Assembly (NCBI RefSeq): GCF_001619615.1
Contig: NZ_LQQP01000012.1
Coordinates: forward strand, 310,001 to 374,000
Source of the DNA: Microbacterium sp. T32
GTDB lineage: Bacteria > Actinomycetota > Actinomycetes > Actinomycetales > Microbacteriaceae
DNA: 64,000 nt
Direction of reading: 5' to 3'
Position numbers and translations under genes: made by a program. This document shows, one piece after another, positions 24,198 through 32,516 of this stretch. Every line of letters starts with the position of its first letter. Position 1 is the stretch's first letter. The notes under the pieces are model-generated. The model searched no databases, had not been told where the DNA came from, and worked only from the letters and a program-made list of their open reading frames with translations.

Positions 24198-25190
24198 GTG
24201 ACCGACGCCGAGACCACCGTGGGGGAGCTGTCCGAGGGGCAGGTGCTCCGCGGCATCCTGGACCGCCTTCCCGCCTCGACCGCCGCCGTGGGGCCGGGGG
24301 ACGACGCCGCGGTGCTGGCCGTGCCGGACGGACGCGTCGTCGCGACCACGGACACGCTCGTGCACGGCCCCGATTTCCGGCTGGCGTGGTCGTCCGCGGT
24401 GGACCTCGGCTACAAGTCGGCGGCGGTCAACCTCGCCGACGTCGCGGCGATGGGCGCGCGGCCGATCGCGCTGCTCGTTGCACTCGCGATGCCGGACGAC
24501 ACACCGCTGTCGTTCGTCCGCGGGCTCGCCGACGGCCTCGCGCAGGCGTGCGCCGAGCTCGCCCCCGGCTGCGCGGTGGAGGGCGGCGATCTCACCGTCT
24601 CGGACACGCTGACGATCGCGGTGACGGCGCTCGGCAGCCTGGACGGGCGCGATCCGGTGCGCCGTTCCGGCGCGCGACCCGGGGATGCCGTGCACGTGAT
24701 CGGCGAGCTGGGCGTGGCGGGGCGCGGACTCGATGTGCTCTTCACCCGCTTCGTCGACGCGTCCGGTGCGCCGATCCCGGTGACTCCCGAGGCGCGCGCA
24801 GCCCTCGACGCCGAGGACGCGGAGGGCCTGGACCGGCAGCTGCGGCCGCGACCGCCGATCGCCGACGCACTGCGGGCGGCTGACGCCGGTGCCACCGCGA
24901 TGATGGACATCTCGGACGGACTGGCCCTGGATGCCGAGCGCCTCGCCGACGCGTCCCGAGTCACGATCGCGTTCGATGCGGGCGCGCTGGGGGATGACCT
25001 CGCGCGGGCGCTCGGCGGGGGAGAGGACCATGGATTCCTGGTGACCTACCCCGCGGGGGCGGTCGGCCCCGGGCGCCGCGTCGGCACGGTCGAGGGCCGC
25101 GGCGAGGTCGCCGTCACGGTCGACGGGCGCGCGTGGACCGGCCGCACCGGCTGGGATCCCTACCGCGACTGGGACGCCGGCCGCGGCTGA
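24198..25190 (+). CDS. thiL: Thiamine-monophosphate kinase
   Basis: Encodes 330 residues of the PurM/ThiL fold. Phosphorylates thiamine monophosphate to thiamine pyrophosphate. GPGDDAAVL near residue 32 supplies metal ligands, TTDTLVHGPDF binds substrate, and VNLADVAAMGARP and MDISDGLALD are further family motifs. GTG 24198 lies 6 nt after a -10 hexamer, so translation starts at the 5' end and there is no room for a TPP riboswitch. It ends 10 bp from the convergent rsmD. Confidence 0.9.
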   Translation: MTDAETTVGELSEGQVLRGILDRLPASTAAVGPGDDAAVLAVPDGRVVATTDTLVHGPDFRLAWSSAVDLGYKSAAVNLADVAAMGARPIALLVALAMPDDTPLSFVRGLADGLAQACAELAPGCAVEGGDLTVSDTLTIAVTALGSLDGRDPVRRSGARPGDAVHVIGELGVAGRGLDVLFTRFVDASGAPIPVTPEARAALDAEDAEGLDRQLRPRPPIADALRAADAGATAMMDISDGLALDAERLADASRVTIAFDAGALGDDLARALGGGEDHGFLVTYPAGAVGPGRRVGTVEGRGEVAVTVDGRAWTGRTGWDPYRDWDAGRG

Positions 25191-25200
25191 CCAGCGCGGC

Positions 25201-25764
25201 TCAGTCGGCCGGGCGGCCCCACCAGAGGGTCGTGTCGCCATACGCCCGGTCGCGGTCGGCCTCGAGGCCGGCGGCCTCCCAGTCCGGGGCAGGCGACCGC
25301 TTCGCGCGCTCGACGATCACCGCGGCATCCGGGCTCAGACGGGGGGTCAGGGCGGCGAGCACGCGGGTGATCTCGTCGTCCGCGACGTCGTAGGGCGGGT
25401 CGATGAACACGAGGTCCCACGTCGCGGCGGACGATTCGACGAACGTCGTCGCGTTCGCCCGGTGCACGCGGGCCGCACCGCGGACGCCGGCCGTGCGGAG
25501 CCGCTCGGCGTTCTTTCGGATGAGGGTCGCCGCGGGCGCCGACAGCTCGACGAGATCGGCCGACACGGCACCGCGGCTGAGGCTCTCGAGTCCGAGCGCA
25601 CCCGACCCGGCGTAGAGGTCCAGCACGCGCGCGCCCTCGATCAGGTCGGCCGACTCCAGCGCCCCGAACAGCGACTCGCGCACGCGGTCGCTCGTGGGCC
25701 GCGTGCCCTTGGCGGGGACGTCGAGAACCGTGCCGCCCGCGCGGCCGGAGATGATGCGGGTCAC
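25201..25764 (-). CDS. rsmD: 16S rRNA (guanine966-N2)-methyltransferase
   Basis: Encodes 187 residues. N-terminal RIISGRAGG and TRPTSDRVRESLF are RsmD hallmarks. SAM-binding LDLYAGSGALGLE is at 48-60 and the catalytic DPPY at 122-125. It modifies 16S rRNA during 30S assembly. GTG 25764 lies 6 nt from the -10 TAGGGT (25776-25771), indicating a leaderless mRNA divergent from recG. It is often a neighbour of coaD, which is found 2.2 kb away here beyond recG. Confidence 0.9.
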   Translation of the reverse strand: MTRIISGRAGGTVLDVPAKGTRPTSDRVRESLFGALESADLIEGARVLDLYAGSGALGLESLSRGAVSADLVELSAPAATLIRKNAERLRTAGVRGAARVHRANATTFVESSAATWDLVFIDPPYDVADDEITRVLAALTPRLSPDAAVIVERAKRSPAPDWEAAGLEADRDRAYGDTTLWWGRPAD

Positions 25765-25770
25765 CGTTCC

Positions 25771-25807
25771 ACCCTACAAACCGCGTGTCGGAGGGGATGC
25801 CTAGACT
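25771..25807. promoter_or_regulatory. Divergent leaderless promoters of rsmD and recG
   Basis: TAGGGT on the minus strand (25776-25771) stands 6 nt from the rsmD GTG. TAGACT on the plus strand (25802-25807) stands 6 nt from the recG ATG. The whole divergent region is 49 bp. Confidence 0.6.
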
Positions 25808-25813
25808 CGGTGC

Positions 25814-27973
25814 ATGCTCGGTCTGTCCCTGTCGTCGCGACTCGACGGCGCCGTCGGCGGCAAGACCGCCGCGGCTTTCGAGCGCGCGTTCGGCATGAAG
25901 ACCGTCGGCGAGCTGCTCGAACACTACCCGCGCCGGTACGCCAAGCGCGGCGAGCTGACCCCGATCGCCTCGCTGCCGCTCGGCGAGCCGGTGACGATCG
26001 TCGCCGAGGTGGTCAGCGCGACCGAGCGCCGCATGCAGAACCGCCGCGGGTCGCTACTCGAGGTGATCATCAGCGACGGCGACGGACGCATGTCCCTCAC
26101 GTTCTTCAACCAGTCGTGGCGCCTCAAAGACCTGACGCCCGGCCGCCGCGGCATCTTCTCGGGCAAGGTGGGGGAGTACCGACGGCAGACGCAGCTGACG
26201 CACCCCGACTACGAGCTGTTCGACGATCTGGAAGAGGCGCGCGCCGAGGCCGAGGTGAACTCGAAGCGTCCGATCCCGATCTATCCCGCGACGAGCACCG
26301 TGCCGAGCACGCTCGTGCAGAAGACGATCGCCCTCGTGCTCGACGGCCTGGGCGCCATCGACGATCCGCTCCCCGACGACCTCCGCGAGCGGCACGGCCT
26401 CGTCAGCGCCCGCACCGCGCTGGAGCACATCCACCGCCCGGAGCACGACGACGAGATTCCACCGGCGGTCGCGACGCTGCGGATGCAGGAGGCGTTCGTC
26501 CTGCAGACCGCGCTGCTGCAGCAGCGGCAGTTCGTCCGCGCGCTGTCCGCGGCGAAGCGCCCCGCCGCGCCGGGCGGCCTCCTCGAACGCTTCGACGCGG
26601 CCCTGCCCTTCGCGCTCACCCCCGACCAAGAGACCGTCGGCGCCCGGATCGCCGCCGACCTCGTCGGCGATTGGCCCATGAACCGCCTGGTGCAGGGCGA
26701 GGTCGGATCCGGTAAGACGCTCGTCGCCCTTCGCGCGATGCTGCAGGTCGCCGAGTCGGGCGGGCAATCCGCTCTCATCGCCCCGACCGAGGTGCTCGCG
26801 GCACAGCACGTGCGGTCGATCGCGAAGATGCTCGGACCGCAGCTCGCCCCCGAGCTGATGCCGACGCTGCTCACCGGACAGCTCCCGGCTGCCGAGCGTC
26901 GCCGCGCGGCCCTGCGGGTGGCATCCGGTCAGGCCCGGATCGTCGTCGGCACCCACGCGCTACTCAGCTCCACGACGACGTTCGCGGATCTCGGTTTCGT
27001 GGTGGTCGACGAGCAACACCGCTTCGGGGTGGACCAGCGCGAGGCGCTCCGCTCCAAGGGTGACTCGCCGCACACGCTCGTGCTCACGGCGACGCCGATC
27101 CCGCGCACCGTCGCCATGACGGTGTTCGGCGACCTCGACGTCTCGACGATTCGCACCATGCCGGCCGGGCGAGCTGGCATCCAGACCTTCGTCGCCCCGC
27201 TCGCCGAGAAGCCGGGATGGTTCGCCCGGGTGTGGGAGCGTGTCGCCGAAGAGGTGGCGAAGACGCACCAGGTGTTCGTCGTGTGCGCCGCGATCGACGC
27301 CGAGAAGCTCACAAAGGACGAGGTGGGCGACGAGCCGTCCGACGGTGCCGATACGCGCACGCGCTGGGGCGTCGTTCAGGTGGGGGCGCTGCTCGACACG
27401 CTGCCGGCGTTCGCCGACATCCGCGTCGAGATCCTCCACGGCAAGATGCACGCGGACGAGAAGGATGCCGTCATGCAGGCGTTCGCGCGCGGCGACATCG
27501 ACGTGCTGGTCGCCACGACCGTCATCGAGGTCGGCGTCGACGTCCCGAACGCCTCGACGATGGTGATCCTCGAGGCCGACCGGTTCGGCGTCTCCCAGCT
27601 CCACCAGCTGCGCGGGCGCGTCGGCCGAGGCGGACTCCCCGGACTGTGCCTGCTCGTGACCGAAGCGGCGCCGGGAACGTCGTCGCGTTCGCGCGTCGAG
27701 GCGGTCGCCCGGACGCTCGACGGCTTCGAGCTCGCCGAGGTCGACCTCGAGCTCCGCGGCGAGGGCGACGTCCTGGGCGGCGCGCAGTCCGGCGTGCGGT
27801 CGTCCCTCCGGCTCCTGCGTGTCGTGACGGATGCGGATCTCATCGTCCAAGCGCGGGCCGCGGCCGAGACGGTGCTCGCCGACGATCCCGCACTCGTGCG
27901 GCATCCGGGACTCGCCGCTGCTCTCGAGCGACGTGTCGGCGTCGAGGAACGCGCGGCCCTCGCCAAGTCGTGA
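25814..27973 (+). CDS. recG: ATP-dependent DNA helicase RecG
   Basis: Encodes 719 residues. Branch-migrating helicase that remodels stalled forks and Holliday junctions. An N-terminal OB-fold wedge domain (about 50-160) precedes the helicase core with Walker A GEVGSGKT at residues 295-302, DEQH box (VVDEQHRFG), the motif III TATPIPRT, and C-terminal QLRGRVGRG. All motifs are intact. ATG 25814 is 6 nt after a -10. The stop is followed after 16 bp by coaD, which has its own -10 within that gap. Confidence 0.95.
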   Translation: MLGLSLSSRLDGAVGGKTAAAFERAFGMKTVGELLEHYPRRYAKRGELTPIASLPLGEPVTIVAEVVSATERRMQNRRGSLLEVIISDGDGRMSLTFFNQSWRLKDLTPGRRGIFSGKVGEYRRQTQLTHPDYELFDDLEEARAEAEVNSKRPIPIYPATSTVPSTLVQKTIALVLDGLGAIDDPLPDDLRERHGLVSARTALEHIHRPEHDDEIPPAVATLRMQEAFVLQTALLQQRQFVRALSAAKRPAAPGGLLERFDAALPFALTPDQETVGARIAADLVGDWPMNRLVQGEVGSGKTLVALRAMLQVAESGGQSALIAPTEVLAAQHVRSIAKMLGPQLAPELMPTLLTGQLPAAERRRAALRVASGQARIVVGTHALLSSTTTFADLGFVVVDEQHRFGVDQREALRSKGDSPHTLVLTATPIPRTVAMTVFGDLDVSTIRTMPAGRAGIQTFVAPLAEKPGWFARVWERVAEEVAKTHQVFVVCAAIDAEKLTKDEVGDEPSDGADTRTRWGVVQVGALLDTLPAFADIRVEILHGKMHADEKDAVMQAFARGDIDVLVATTVIEVGVDVPNASTMVILEADRFGVSQLHQLRGRVGRGGLPGLCLLVTEAAPGTSSRSRVEAVARTLDGFELAEVDLELRGEGDVLGGAQSGVRSSLRLLRVVTDADLIVQARAAAETVLADDPALVRHPGLAAALERRVGVEERAALAKS

Positions 27974-27989
27974 TCGGTAGGCTGGCGGA

Positions 27990-28487
27990 ATGAGTCCGCG
28001 GATCGCCGTCGTACCCGGTTCCTTCGATCCCCCGACGCGGGGGCACCTCGATGTGATCCGCCGCGCGGCCGGCCTGTTCGACCAGCTCCACGTGCTCGTC
28101 GTCCACAACCCCGGCAAAGAGGCGATGCTGCCGATCGCGCAGCGTCAGGCGCTCCTCGAGCAGTCCATCCAGGACGAGGGCATCGAGGGCGACGTCATCG
28201 TCGCCGCGTGGAGCATGGGACTCCTCGTCGACTACGCCACCGACGTGGGCGCGCAGGTGCTCGTCAAAGGCATCCGGTCGCAGGTCGACGTCGCGTACGA
28301 GACGCCGATGGCCATCGTGAACCGCGACCTCGCGCACGTCGAAACGGTGTTCCTGCTGCCCGATCCGTCGCACGCGCTCGTCTCCAGCTCGCTGGTGCGG
28401 CAGGTCGCCGCGCTCGGCGGCGATGTGTCGCCGTACGTGCCCGCCGCGGTCGCCCGGTTCCTCGACACCGGCGCGCGCGGACTGTAG
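27990..28487 (+). CDS. coaD: Phosphopantetheine adenylyltransferase
   Basis: Encodes 165 residues. Penultimate step of coenzyme A synthesis. The nucleotidyltransferase motif [10 protein letters not shown] is at residues 10-19, with [13 protein letters not shown] and the C-terminal [15 protein letters not shown] typical of CoaD. ATG 27990 is 6 nt after TAGGCT (27978-27983), consistent with a leaderless transcript independent of recG. Neighbours rsmD and yceD-rpmF are the usual company. Confidence 0.95.
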   Translation: MSPRIAVVPGSFDPPTRGHLDVIRRAAGLFDQLHVLVVHNPGKEAMLPIAQRQALLEQSIQDEGIEGDVIVAAWSMGLLVDYATDVGAQVLVKGIRSQVDVAYETPMAIVNRDLAHVETVFLLPDPSHALVSSSLVRQVAALGGDVSPYVPAAVARFLDTGARGL

Positions 28488-28552
28488 CGATCGCGGGCGG
28501 CCCGGCCCCGGCTCGGCCCTCGCCCGGGGGCGCGCGGGTAGCATGGACGACC

Positions 28553-29113
28553 GTGAGAACCCACCGACCCGGACCCTTCCAGCTCCCCGTGCGCGACATC
28601 GAGCGCCACCCGGGAGAGATGCGCGAGCACGAGCTCGACATCCCCGCGCCCGAGAAGTGGGGCGAGGGGCTCGTCTCGGTCGCCGCCGCCGAACCGCTCG
28701 AGATCGACGTGCGTCTGGAGTCCGTCCACGAGGGCATCCTGGTCTCCGGAACCGTCGACACGACGGCCACCGGAGTGTGCGGACGGTGCCTCACCGACAT
28801 CGCCGAGCCTGTCGAAGTCGAGTTCCAGGAACTTTTCGCGTATCCTGGGGAGGAAGCGAACGACTTCGAAGTTCAAGACGACCACGTGGATCTTGAAAAT
28901 CTGGTCCGGGATGCCATCGTCCTCTCGCTTCCGTTCCAGCCGGTGTGTCAGCCGGATTGCCTCGGGCTCGACCCGGTCACGGGTGAGAAGCTGACGGAGA
29001 GCGCCGGCGACACGGAGCAGACACCCGTCGATCCTCGGTGGGCGGCGCTCCAGCAGTACACCCCAGACGACGGCGATGCGCTCCGCGCCGCCCCCAAGAC
29101 AGAGAAGAGCTAG
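28553..29113 (+). CDS. YceD/DUF177 protein
   Basis: Encodes 186 residues from GTG 28553. TAGCAT (28539-28544) stands 8 nt upstream, again suggesting a leaderless mRNA. The domain begins [15 protein letters not shown]; four Cys form a zinc-ribbon-like set (VCGRCL and CQPDCLG), usual in this family. YceD-type proteins are almost always encoded directly before rpmF, as here (2-nt gap), and are thought to act in large-subunit rRNA/ribosome assembly; the precise role is not settled. Confidence 0.87.
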   Translation: MRTHRPGPFQLPVRDIERHPGEMREHELDIPAPEKWGEGLVSVAAAEPLEIDVRLESVHEGILVSGTVDTTATGVCGRCLTDIAEPVEVEFQELFAYPGEEANDFEVQDDHVDLENLVRDAIVLSLPFQPVCQPDCLGLDPVTGEKLTESAGDTEQTPVDPRWAALQQYTPDDGDALRAAPKTEKS

Positions 29114-29115
29114 TC

Positions 29116-29325
29116 ATGGCAGGTAACCCCCCGAAGCGGAAGGTCTCCCGCTCGAACACCCGCTCGCGTCGCGCGCAGTGGAAGGCCGAAGCCCCCGCGC
29201 TGGTCAAGACCATCGAGAACGGCAAGGTCGTCTACAGCCGCCCCCACCAGGCGAAGGTCGTCACCGACTCGCAGGGCACCGAGCTCTTCCTCGAGTACAA
29301 GGGCCGCAAGGTCGCCGACGTCTGA
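29116..29325 (+). CDS. rpmF: 50S ribosomal protein L32
   Basis: Encodes 69 residues starting [21 protein letters not shown], the L32 N-terminus. No Cys is present, so this is the zinc-free form, common in actinobacteria. It sits between yceD and rnc in the conserved order. Confidence 0.96.
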   Translation: MAGNPPKRKVSRSNTRSRRAQWKAEAPALVKTIENGKVVYSRPHQAKVVTDSQGTELFLEYKGRKVADV

Positions 29326-29335
29326 TCAACGTCCG

Positions 29336-30016
29336 GTGACGCGAAACACTGCGCTCATCGAGAAGCTCGGGGTCGACATCGACCCCGAGCTTCTTTCTCT
29401 TGCGCTGACCCATCGCTCGTTCGCGTACGAGAACGGCGGCATCCCGCACAACGAACGTCTCGAGTTCCTCGGTGACTCGGTGCTCGGGCAGGCGGTGACC
29501 GTGCGACTGTACACGGGGCATCCTGAGCTCGACGAAGGAAGCCTCGCCAAGCGGCGTGCGAGTGTCGTCTCGACGGTGGCCCTCGCCGAGGTCGCGCGGG
29601 GTATCGGCCTCGGTGACCACGTGCGGCTCGGCCGCGGGGAGATCCTCACCGGTGGCCGCGACAAGGACTCGATCCTCGCCGACACGATGGAAGCCGTCAT
29701 CGGCGCGACCTACCTGTCCGCTGGACCGGATGCCGCCACGGCGCTCGTGCTGCGTCTGGTCGAGCCCCTGCTCGACGACCCCGATCGCTACGGTGCGGCG
29801 ATGGATCCGAAGACGAGCCTGCAGGAGATCGCCGCGCGGCAGTCGCTCGCGGCGCCCGTATACGCCGTCGAGGCGACGGGCCCCGACCACGACCGGCGGT
29901 TCACCGCCACCGTGACCGTCGGCGACGTCGAGACGCACGGCACCGGCACGAGCAAGAAGCAGGCCGAGATGGCCGCCGCCCTCGCCGCGTGGCGCGAGCT
30001 CAACGCCCGTGCCTGA
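29336..30016 (+). CDS. rnc: Ribonuclease III
   Basis: Encodes 226 residues from GTG 29336. The endonuclease signature NERLEFLGDS is at residues 39-48, with further acidic residues in DTMEAVIGA. The C-terminal dsRNA-binding domain (about 153-225) holds KTSLQEIAARQ and GTGTSKKQAEMAAALAA. It processes rRNA precursors and structured RNAs. It overlaps mutM by 8 nt. Confidence 0.95.
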   Translation: MTRNTALIEKLGVDIDPELLSLALTHRSFAYENGGIPHNERLEFLGDSVLGQAVTVRLYTGHPELDEGSLAKRRASVVSTVALAEVARGIGLGDHVRLGRGEILTGGRDKDSILADTMEAVIGATYLSAGPDAATALVLRLVEPLLDDPDRYGAAMDPKTSLQEIAARQSLAAPVYAVEATGPDHDRRFTATVTVGDVETHGTGTSKKQAEMAAALAAWRELNARA

Positions 30017-30899
30017 GCTGCCCGAGGTCGAGGTCGTCCGCGCCGGCCTCGAACCGGCGGTGACGGGTGCGCTCATCGCTTCGGTCGACGTCCGGGACGC
30101 CCGCGCGCTGACCCGCCACTCCGGAACACCGGAACATTTCGAGGCCCAACTCACCGGTCGCCGCATCGCCGCGGCCGTGCGTCGAGGGAAGTTCCTCTGG
30201 ATGCCACTCGGCGACGACGAAGCGATCGTGACGCACCTCGGTATGAGCGGACAGATGCTCCTGCGCGTGCCCGGCGCGCCCGAGGAACGACACGAACGCA
30301 TCCGTATCGAGCTCGAGCATCCCGTCCACGGTGCGCTGTCGGTGGTCTTCGCGGATCAGCGCACGTTCGGCTCGCTCGCGCTCGACGAGCTCGTCGACAC
30401 CCCGGATGCCGCCCCCGGGGGCCGTGGATCATCGCTGCCGCGCGTGCCGACGCAGGTGGCCCACATCGCCCGCGATCCGCTGGACCCCGCGTTCGACGAC
30501 GCGCGATTCCGCGCGCGCCTCGCCCGTACGTCGTCAGGGATCAAACGCGTGCTGCTCGATCAGACCGTGGCGAGCGGCATCGGCAACATCTACGCCGACG
30601 AATCTCTGTGGGCGGCGCGCATCCACCCCGAGACTCCTGGCTCCGATCTCCCGACCCGCTCGGTGAGCCGGCTGCTGGCCGAGGTCCGCGCGGTGCTCGA
30701 GAAGGCTCTCGCGGAGGGCGGCACGAGCTTCGACGCGCAGTACGTCAACGTGAACGGTCAGGCGGGGTACTTCGCGCACTCGCTCAACGCGTACGGTCGC
30801 ACGGGCCAGCCGTGCCCGCGCTGCGGCCGCCCGATCGTGCGGGTCTCGTTCATGAACCGGTCGAGCCACTTCTGCCCGAGGTGCCAGCACCTGCGCTGA
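30009..30899 (+). CDS. mutM: Formamidopyrimidine-DNA glycosylase
   Basis: Encodes 296 residues from GTG 30009. Removes 8-oxoguanine and formamidopyrimidines. The N-terminal catalytic MPELPEVE (Pro2, Glu3), a Lys in the RRGKFLWM strand, the H2TH region DQTVASGIGNIYADE, and the C-terminal zinc finger with CPRC near both ends are all complete. Its start overlaps the rnc end, a common pairing in actinobacteria. Confidence 0.94.
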   Translation: MPELPEVEVVRAGLEPAVTGALIASVDVRDARALTRHSGTPEHFEAQLTGRRIAAAVRRGKFLWMPLGDDEAIVTHLGMSGQMLLRVPGAPEERHERIRIELEHPVHGALSVVFADQRTFGSLALDELVDTPDAAPGGRGSSLPRVPTQVAHIARDPLDPAFDDARFRARLARTSSGIKRVLLDQTVASGIGNIYADESLWAARIHPETPGSDLPTRSVSRLLAEVRAVLEKALAEGGTSFDAQYVNVNGQAGYFAHSLNAYGRTGQPCPRCGRPIVRVSFMNRSSHFCPRCQHLR

Positions 30900-30906
30900 C
30901 GTCGAC

Positions 30907-30937
30907 TTGACTTCAAGTACTTGAAGTGTGCTGAGGT
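30907..30937 (+). promoter_or_regulatory. MerR-type promoter/operator of the regulator gene
   Basis: A perfect 18-bp palindrome, ACTTCAAGTACTTGAAGT (30910-30927), follows and overlaps a TTGACT -35 (30907-30912). MerR regulators bind palindromes between widely spaced -35 and -10 elements. The -10 here is poor (TGAGGT at 30932-30937 with a 19-bp spacer). Confidence 0.6.
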
Positions 30938-30943
30938 GGACAC

Positions 30944-31387
30944 ATGTCGATGCTCACCATCCAGCAGGCGGCCCGCCGGTCGGGTCTCAGCGAACCCACG
31001 CTCCGCTACTACGAGGACGTCGGGCTCATCGGCCCGATCGTGCGCGACGCGAGCAGCGGGCATCGGCGGTATCGCGAGCGCGACCTCGACGACCTGCAGG
31101 TGCTCGCGTGCCTCCGCGCGATGGGCGTCGGGATCGAAGACATGCGCACGTATCAGGCGAACCGCCGACGTGGCCGCGAGGCCGCTAGCGAGCAGCGCGA
31201 CATCCTCCTGCGTCATGCGGAACGCGTGGAGATCGAGATGGCGACGCTGCGCGTGCACCTCGACTACCTCCGTCGCAAGGCTGACCTGTGGGATGCGCGC
31301 GATCGCGGCGACACGGACGCGGAAGCGCAGGCGCAGGCGCGCGTCCACGAGATCTACCCCGAGATCGAGATGCTGATCCGCGCTTGA
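30944..31387 (+). CDS. MerR-family transcriptional regulator
   Basis: Encodes 147 residues. The N-terminal winged helix-turn-helix is clear: MLTIQQAARRSGLSEPTLRYYEDVGLI (3-29), then SGHRRYRERDLDDLQVLACLRAMG. A coiled-coil dimerisation helix (about 80-120) follows. There is no conserved Cys cluster, so it is not a mercury or SoxR type; the short C-terminus gives no ligand clue. It resembles the YhdM/NolA-like MerR group in promoter of TTGACTTCAAGT type. Similar palindromes precede this gene and the downstream dehydrogenase, suggesting it controls both. Confidence 0.85.
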   Translation: MSMLTIQQAARRSGLSEPTLRYYEDVGLIGPIVRDASSGHRRYRERDLDDLQVLACLRAMGVGIEDMRTYQANRRRGREAASEQRDILLRHAERVEIEMATLRVHLDYLRRKADLWDARDRGDTDAEAQAQARVHEIYPEIEMLIRA

Positions 31388-31414
31388 CCTCCAGCGCTTG
31401 AGGTTTGTTCGACT
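31384..31414 (+). promoter_or_regulatory. Second MerR-type promoter/operator, before the dehydrogenase gene
   Basis: TTGACC (31384-31389) and TCGACT (31409-31414) are 19 bp apart, the elongated MerR spacing. An imperfect palindrome ACCTCCAGC/GCTTGAGGT (31388-31405) lies between them and matches the upstream operator in outline. The -35 overlaps the regulator's stop codon. Confidence 0.55.
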
Positions 31415-31420
31415 CGCCCC

Positions 31421-32419
31421 ATGAACACTTCATCTCACACCGTCTTGGTCACCGGGGCCTCCGGCTACCTCGGAACCCGCGTCGTCGCCGACCTCCTCCA
31501 GCGGGGCACGTCCGTCCGCGCCGCCGTCCGCTCTCTCGACGCGGGGCCGGCGCTTCGCGACGCGGTACGCCGTGCCGGAGCCGACGACACCGGTCTCGAA
31601 TTCACCGTGGCATCCCTCACGGAAGACGCCGGTTGGGATGCCGCCGTGGCCGGTGTCACGGGCGTCTACCACCTGGCATCCCCGATGACCCACGCCACGG
31701 AGGACGTCGACCTCGTCGTCACTCCGGCACGCGACGGGGCTCTCCGTGTGCTCCGAGCGGCACGGGATGCCGGAGTCGCCCGGGTCGTCCTCACCTCGTC
31801 GTTCGCGGCGGTCGGGTATTCGCCGAAACCTCTTAACGCTGACGGGATCCGCGAGTTCGACGAGAACGACTGGACCGACCCGGATGCGCCCGGGCTGCCG
31901 GCCTACCCGCGGTCGAAGGCCGTCGCGGAGCGTGCCGCGTGGGACTTCGTCGAGCGCGAGGGGAACGGGCTCGAGCTCGTCGTCCTCAACCCGACGTGGA
32001 TCGCTGGCCCCACACTGACGGCCGACCCACGCTCGTCGCTGCAGGCGTTCCTCGGGATGCTCGACGGGCACATGCCCCTCGCGCCGCGCCAGCGGTTCGG
32101 GATCGCCGACGTGCGGGACGTGTCCACAGCACACCTCGCCGCGATGGACACGCCGGATGCCGCGGGCAAGCGATATCTCCTGCTCGCCGACGGGCCGACG
32201 ATCTCGTGGTTGGGCGTGGCATCCCTCCTCCGAGAGCACCTCGGCGACCTGGCTGCGGCCGCGCCGACCGAGGAGGTGCCGGGCGACGACCTGCCGCCGC
32301 TCGTGATCCACAACGAGCGCGCGAAGGCGCAGCTCGGTTTCGCCCCACGCCCCGCCGAGACCACGATCTTCGAGACGCTGGACGACATGCGCGAGCGCGG
32401 GATGATCCGCCAGGGCTGA
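31421..32419 (+). CDS. NAD(P)-dependent epimerase/dehydratase family reductase (extended SDR)
   Basis: Encodes 332 residues. Rossmann motif TGASGYLG is at 11-18, the central VYHLASPM strand follows, and the catalytic pair is YPRSK (YxxxK), with VLTSSFAAVG supplying the Ser. The closest recalled groups are dihydroflavonol reductase/aldehyde-reductase-like SDRs with NPTWIAGP. Cofactor and substrate are open. It starts 33 bp after a MerR regulator and behind a MerR-type operator, so it is probably induced by that regulator's ligand. Confidence 0.83.
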   Translation: MNTSSHTVLVTGASGYLGTRVVADLLQRGTSVRAAVRSLDAGPALRDAVRRAGADDTGLEFTVASLTEDAGWDAAVAGVTGVYHLASPMTHATEDVDLVVTPARDGALRVLRAARDAGVARVVLTSSFAAVGYSPKPLNADGIREFDENDWTDPDAPGLPAYPRSKAVAERAAWDFVEREGNGLELVVLNPTWIAGPTLTADPRSSLQAFLGMLDGHMPLAPRQRFGIADVRDVSTAHLAAMDTPDAAGKRYLLLADGPTISWLGVASLLREHLGDLAAAAPTEEVPGDDLPPLVIHNERAKAQLGFAPRPAETTIFETLDDMRERGMIRQG

Positions 32420-32433
32420 CCCGCGGAGCCCGA

Positions 32434-32513
32434 TGTCTGCCGAGACGACATCCGGCTGACGAAACCCCCGCGGAGCGCGGTAGGGATGTCAGCCGGATGC
32501 CGTTTCGGCGACA
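32434..32513. terminator. Large inverted repeat, bidirectional terminator
   Basis: Arm 32434-32460 pairs with 32488-32513 over about 26 bp with few mismatches (shared CATCCGGCTGAC). It separates the convergent dehydrogenase and acetyltransferase genes. A related sequence occurs at 51429-51465. Confidence 0.7.
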
Positions 32514-32516
32514 CGA

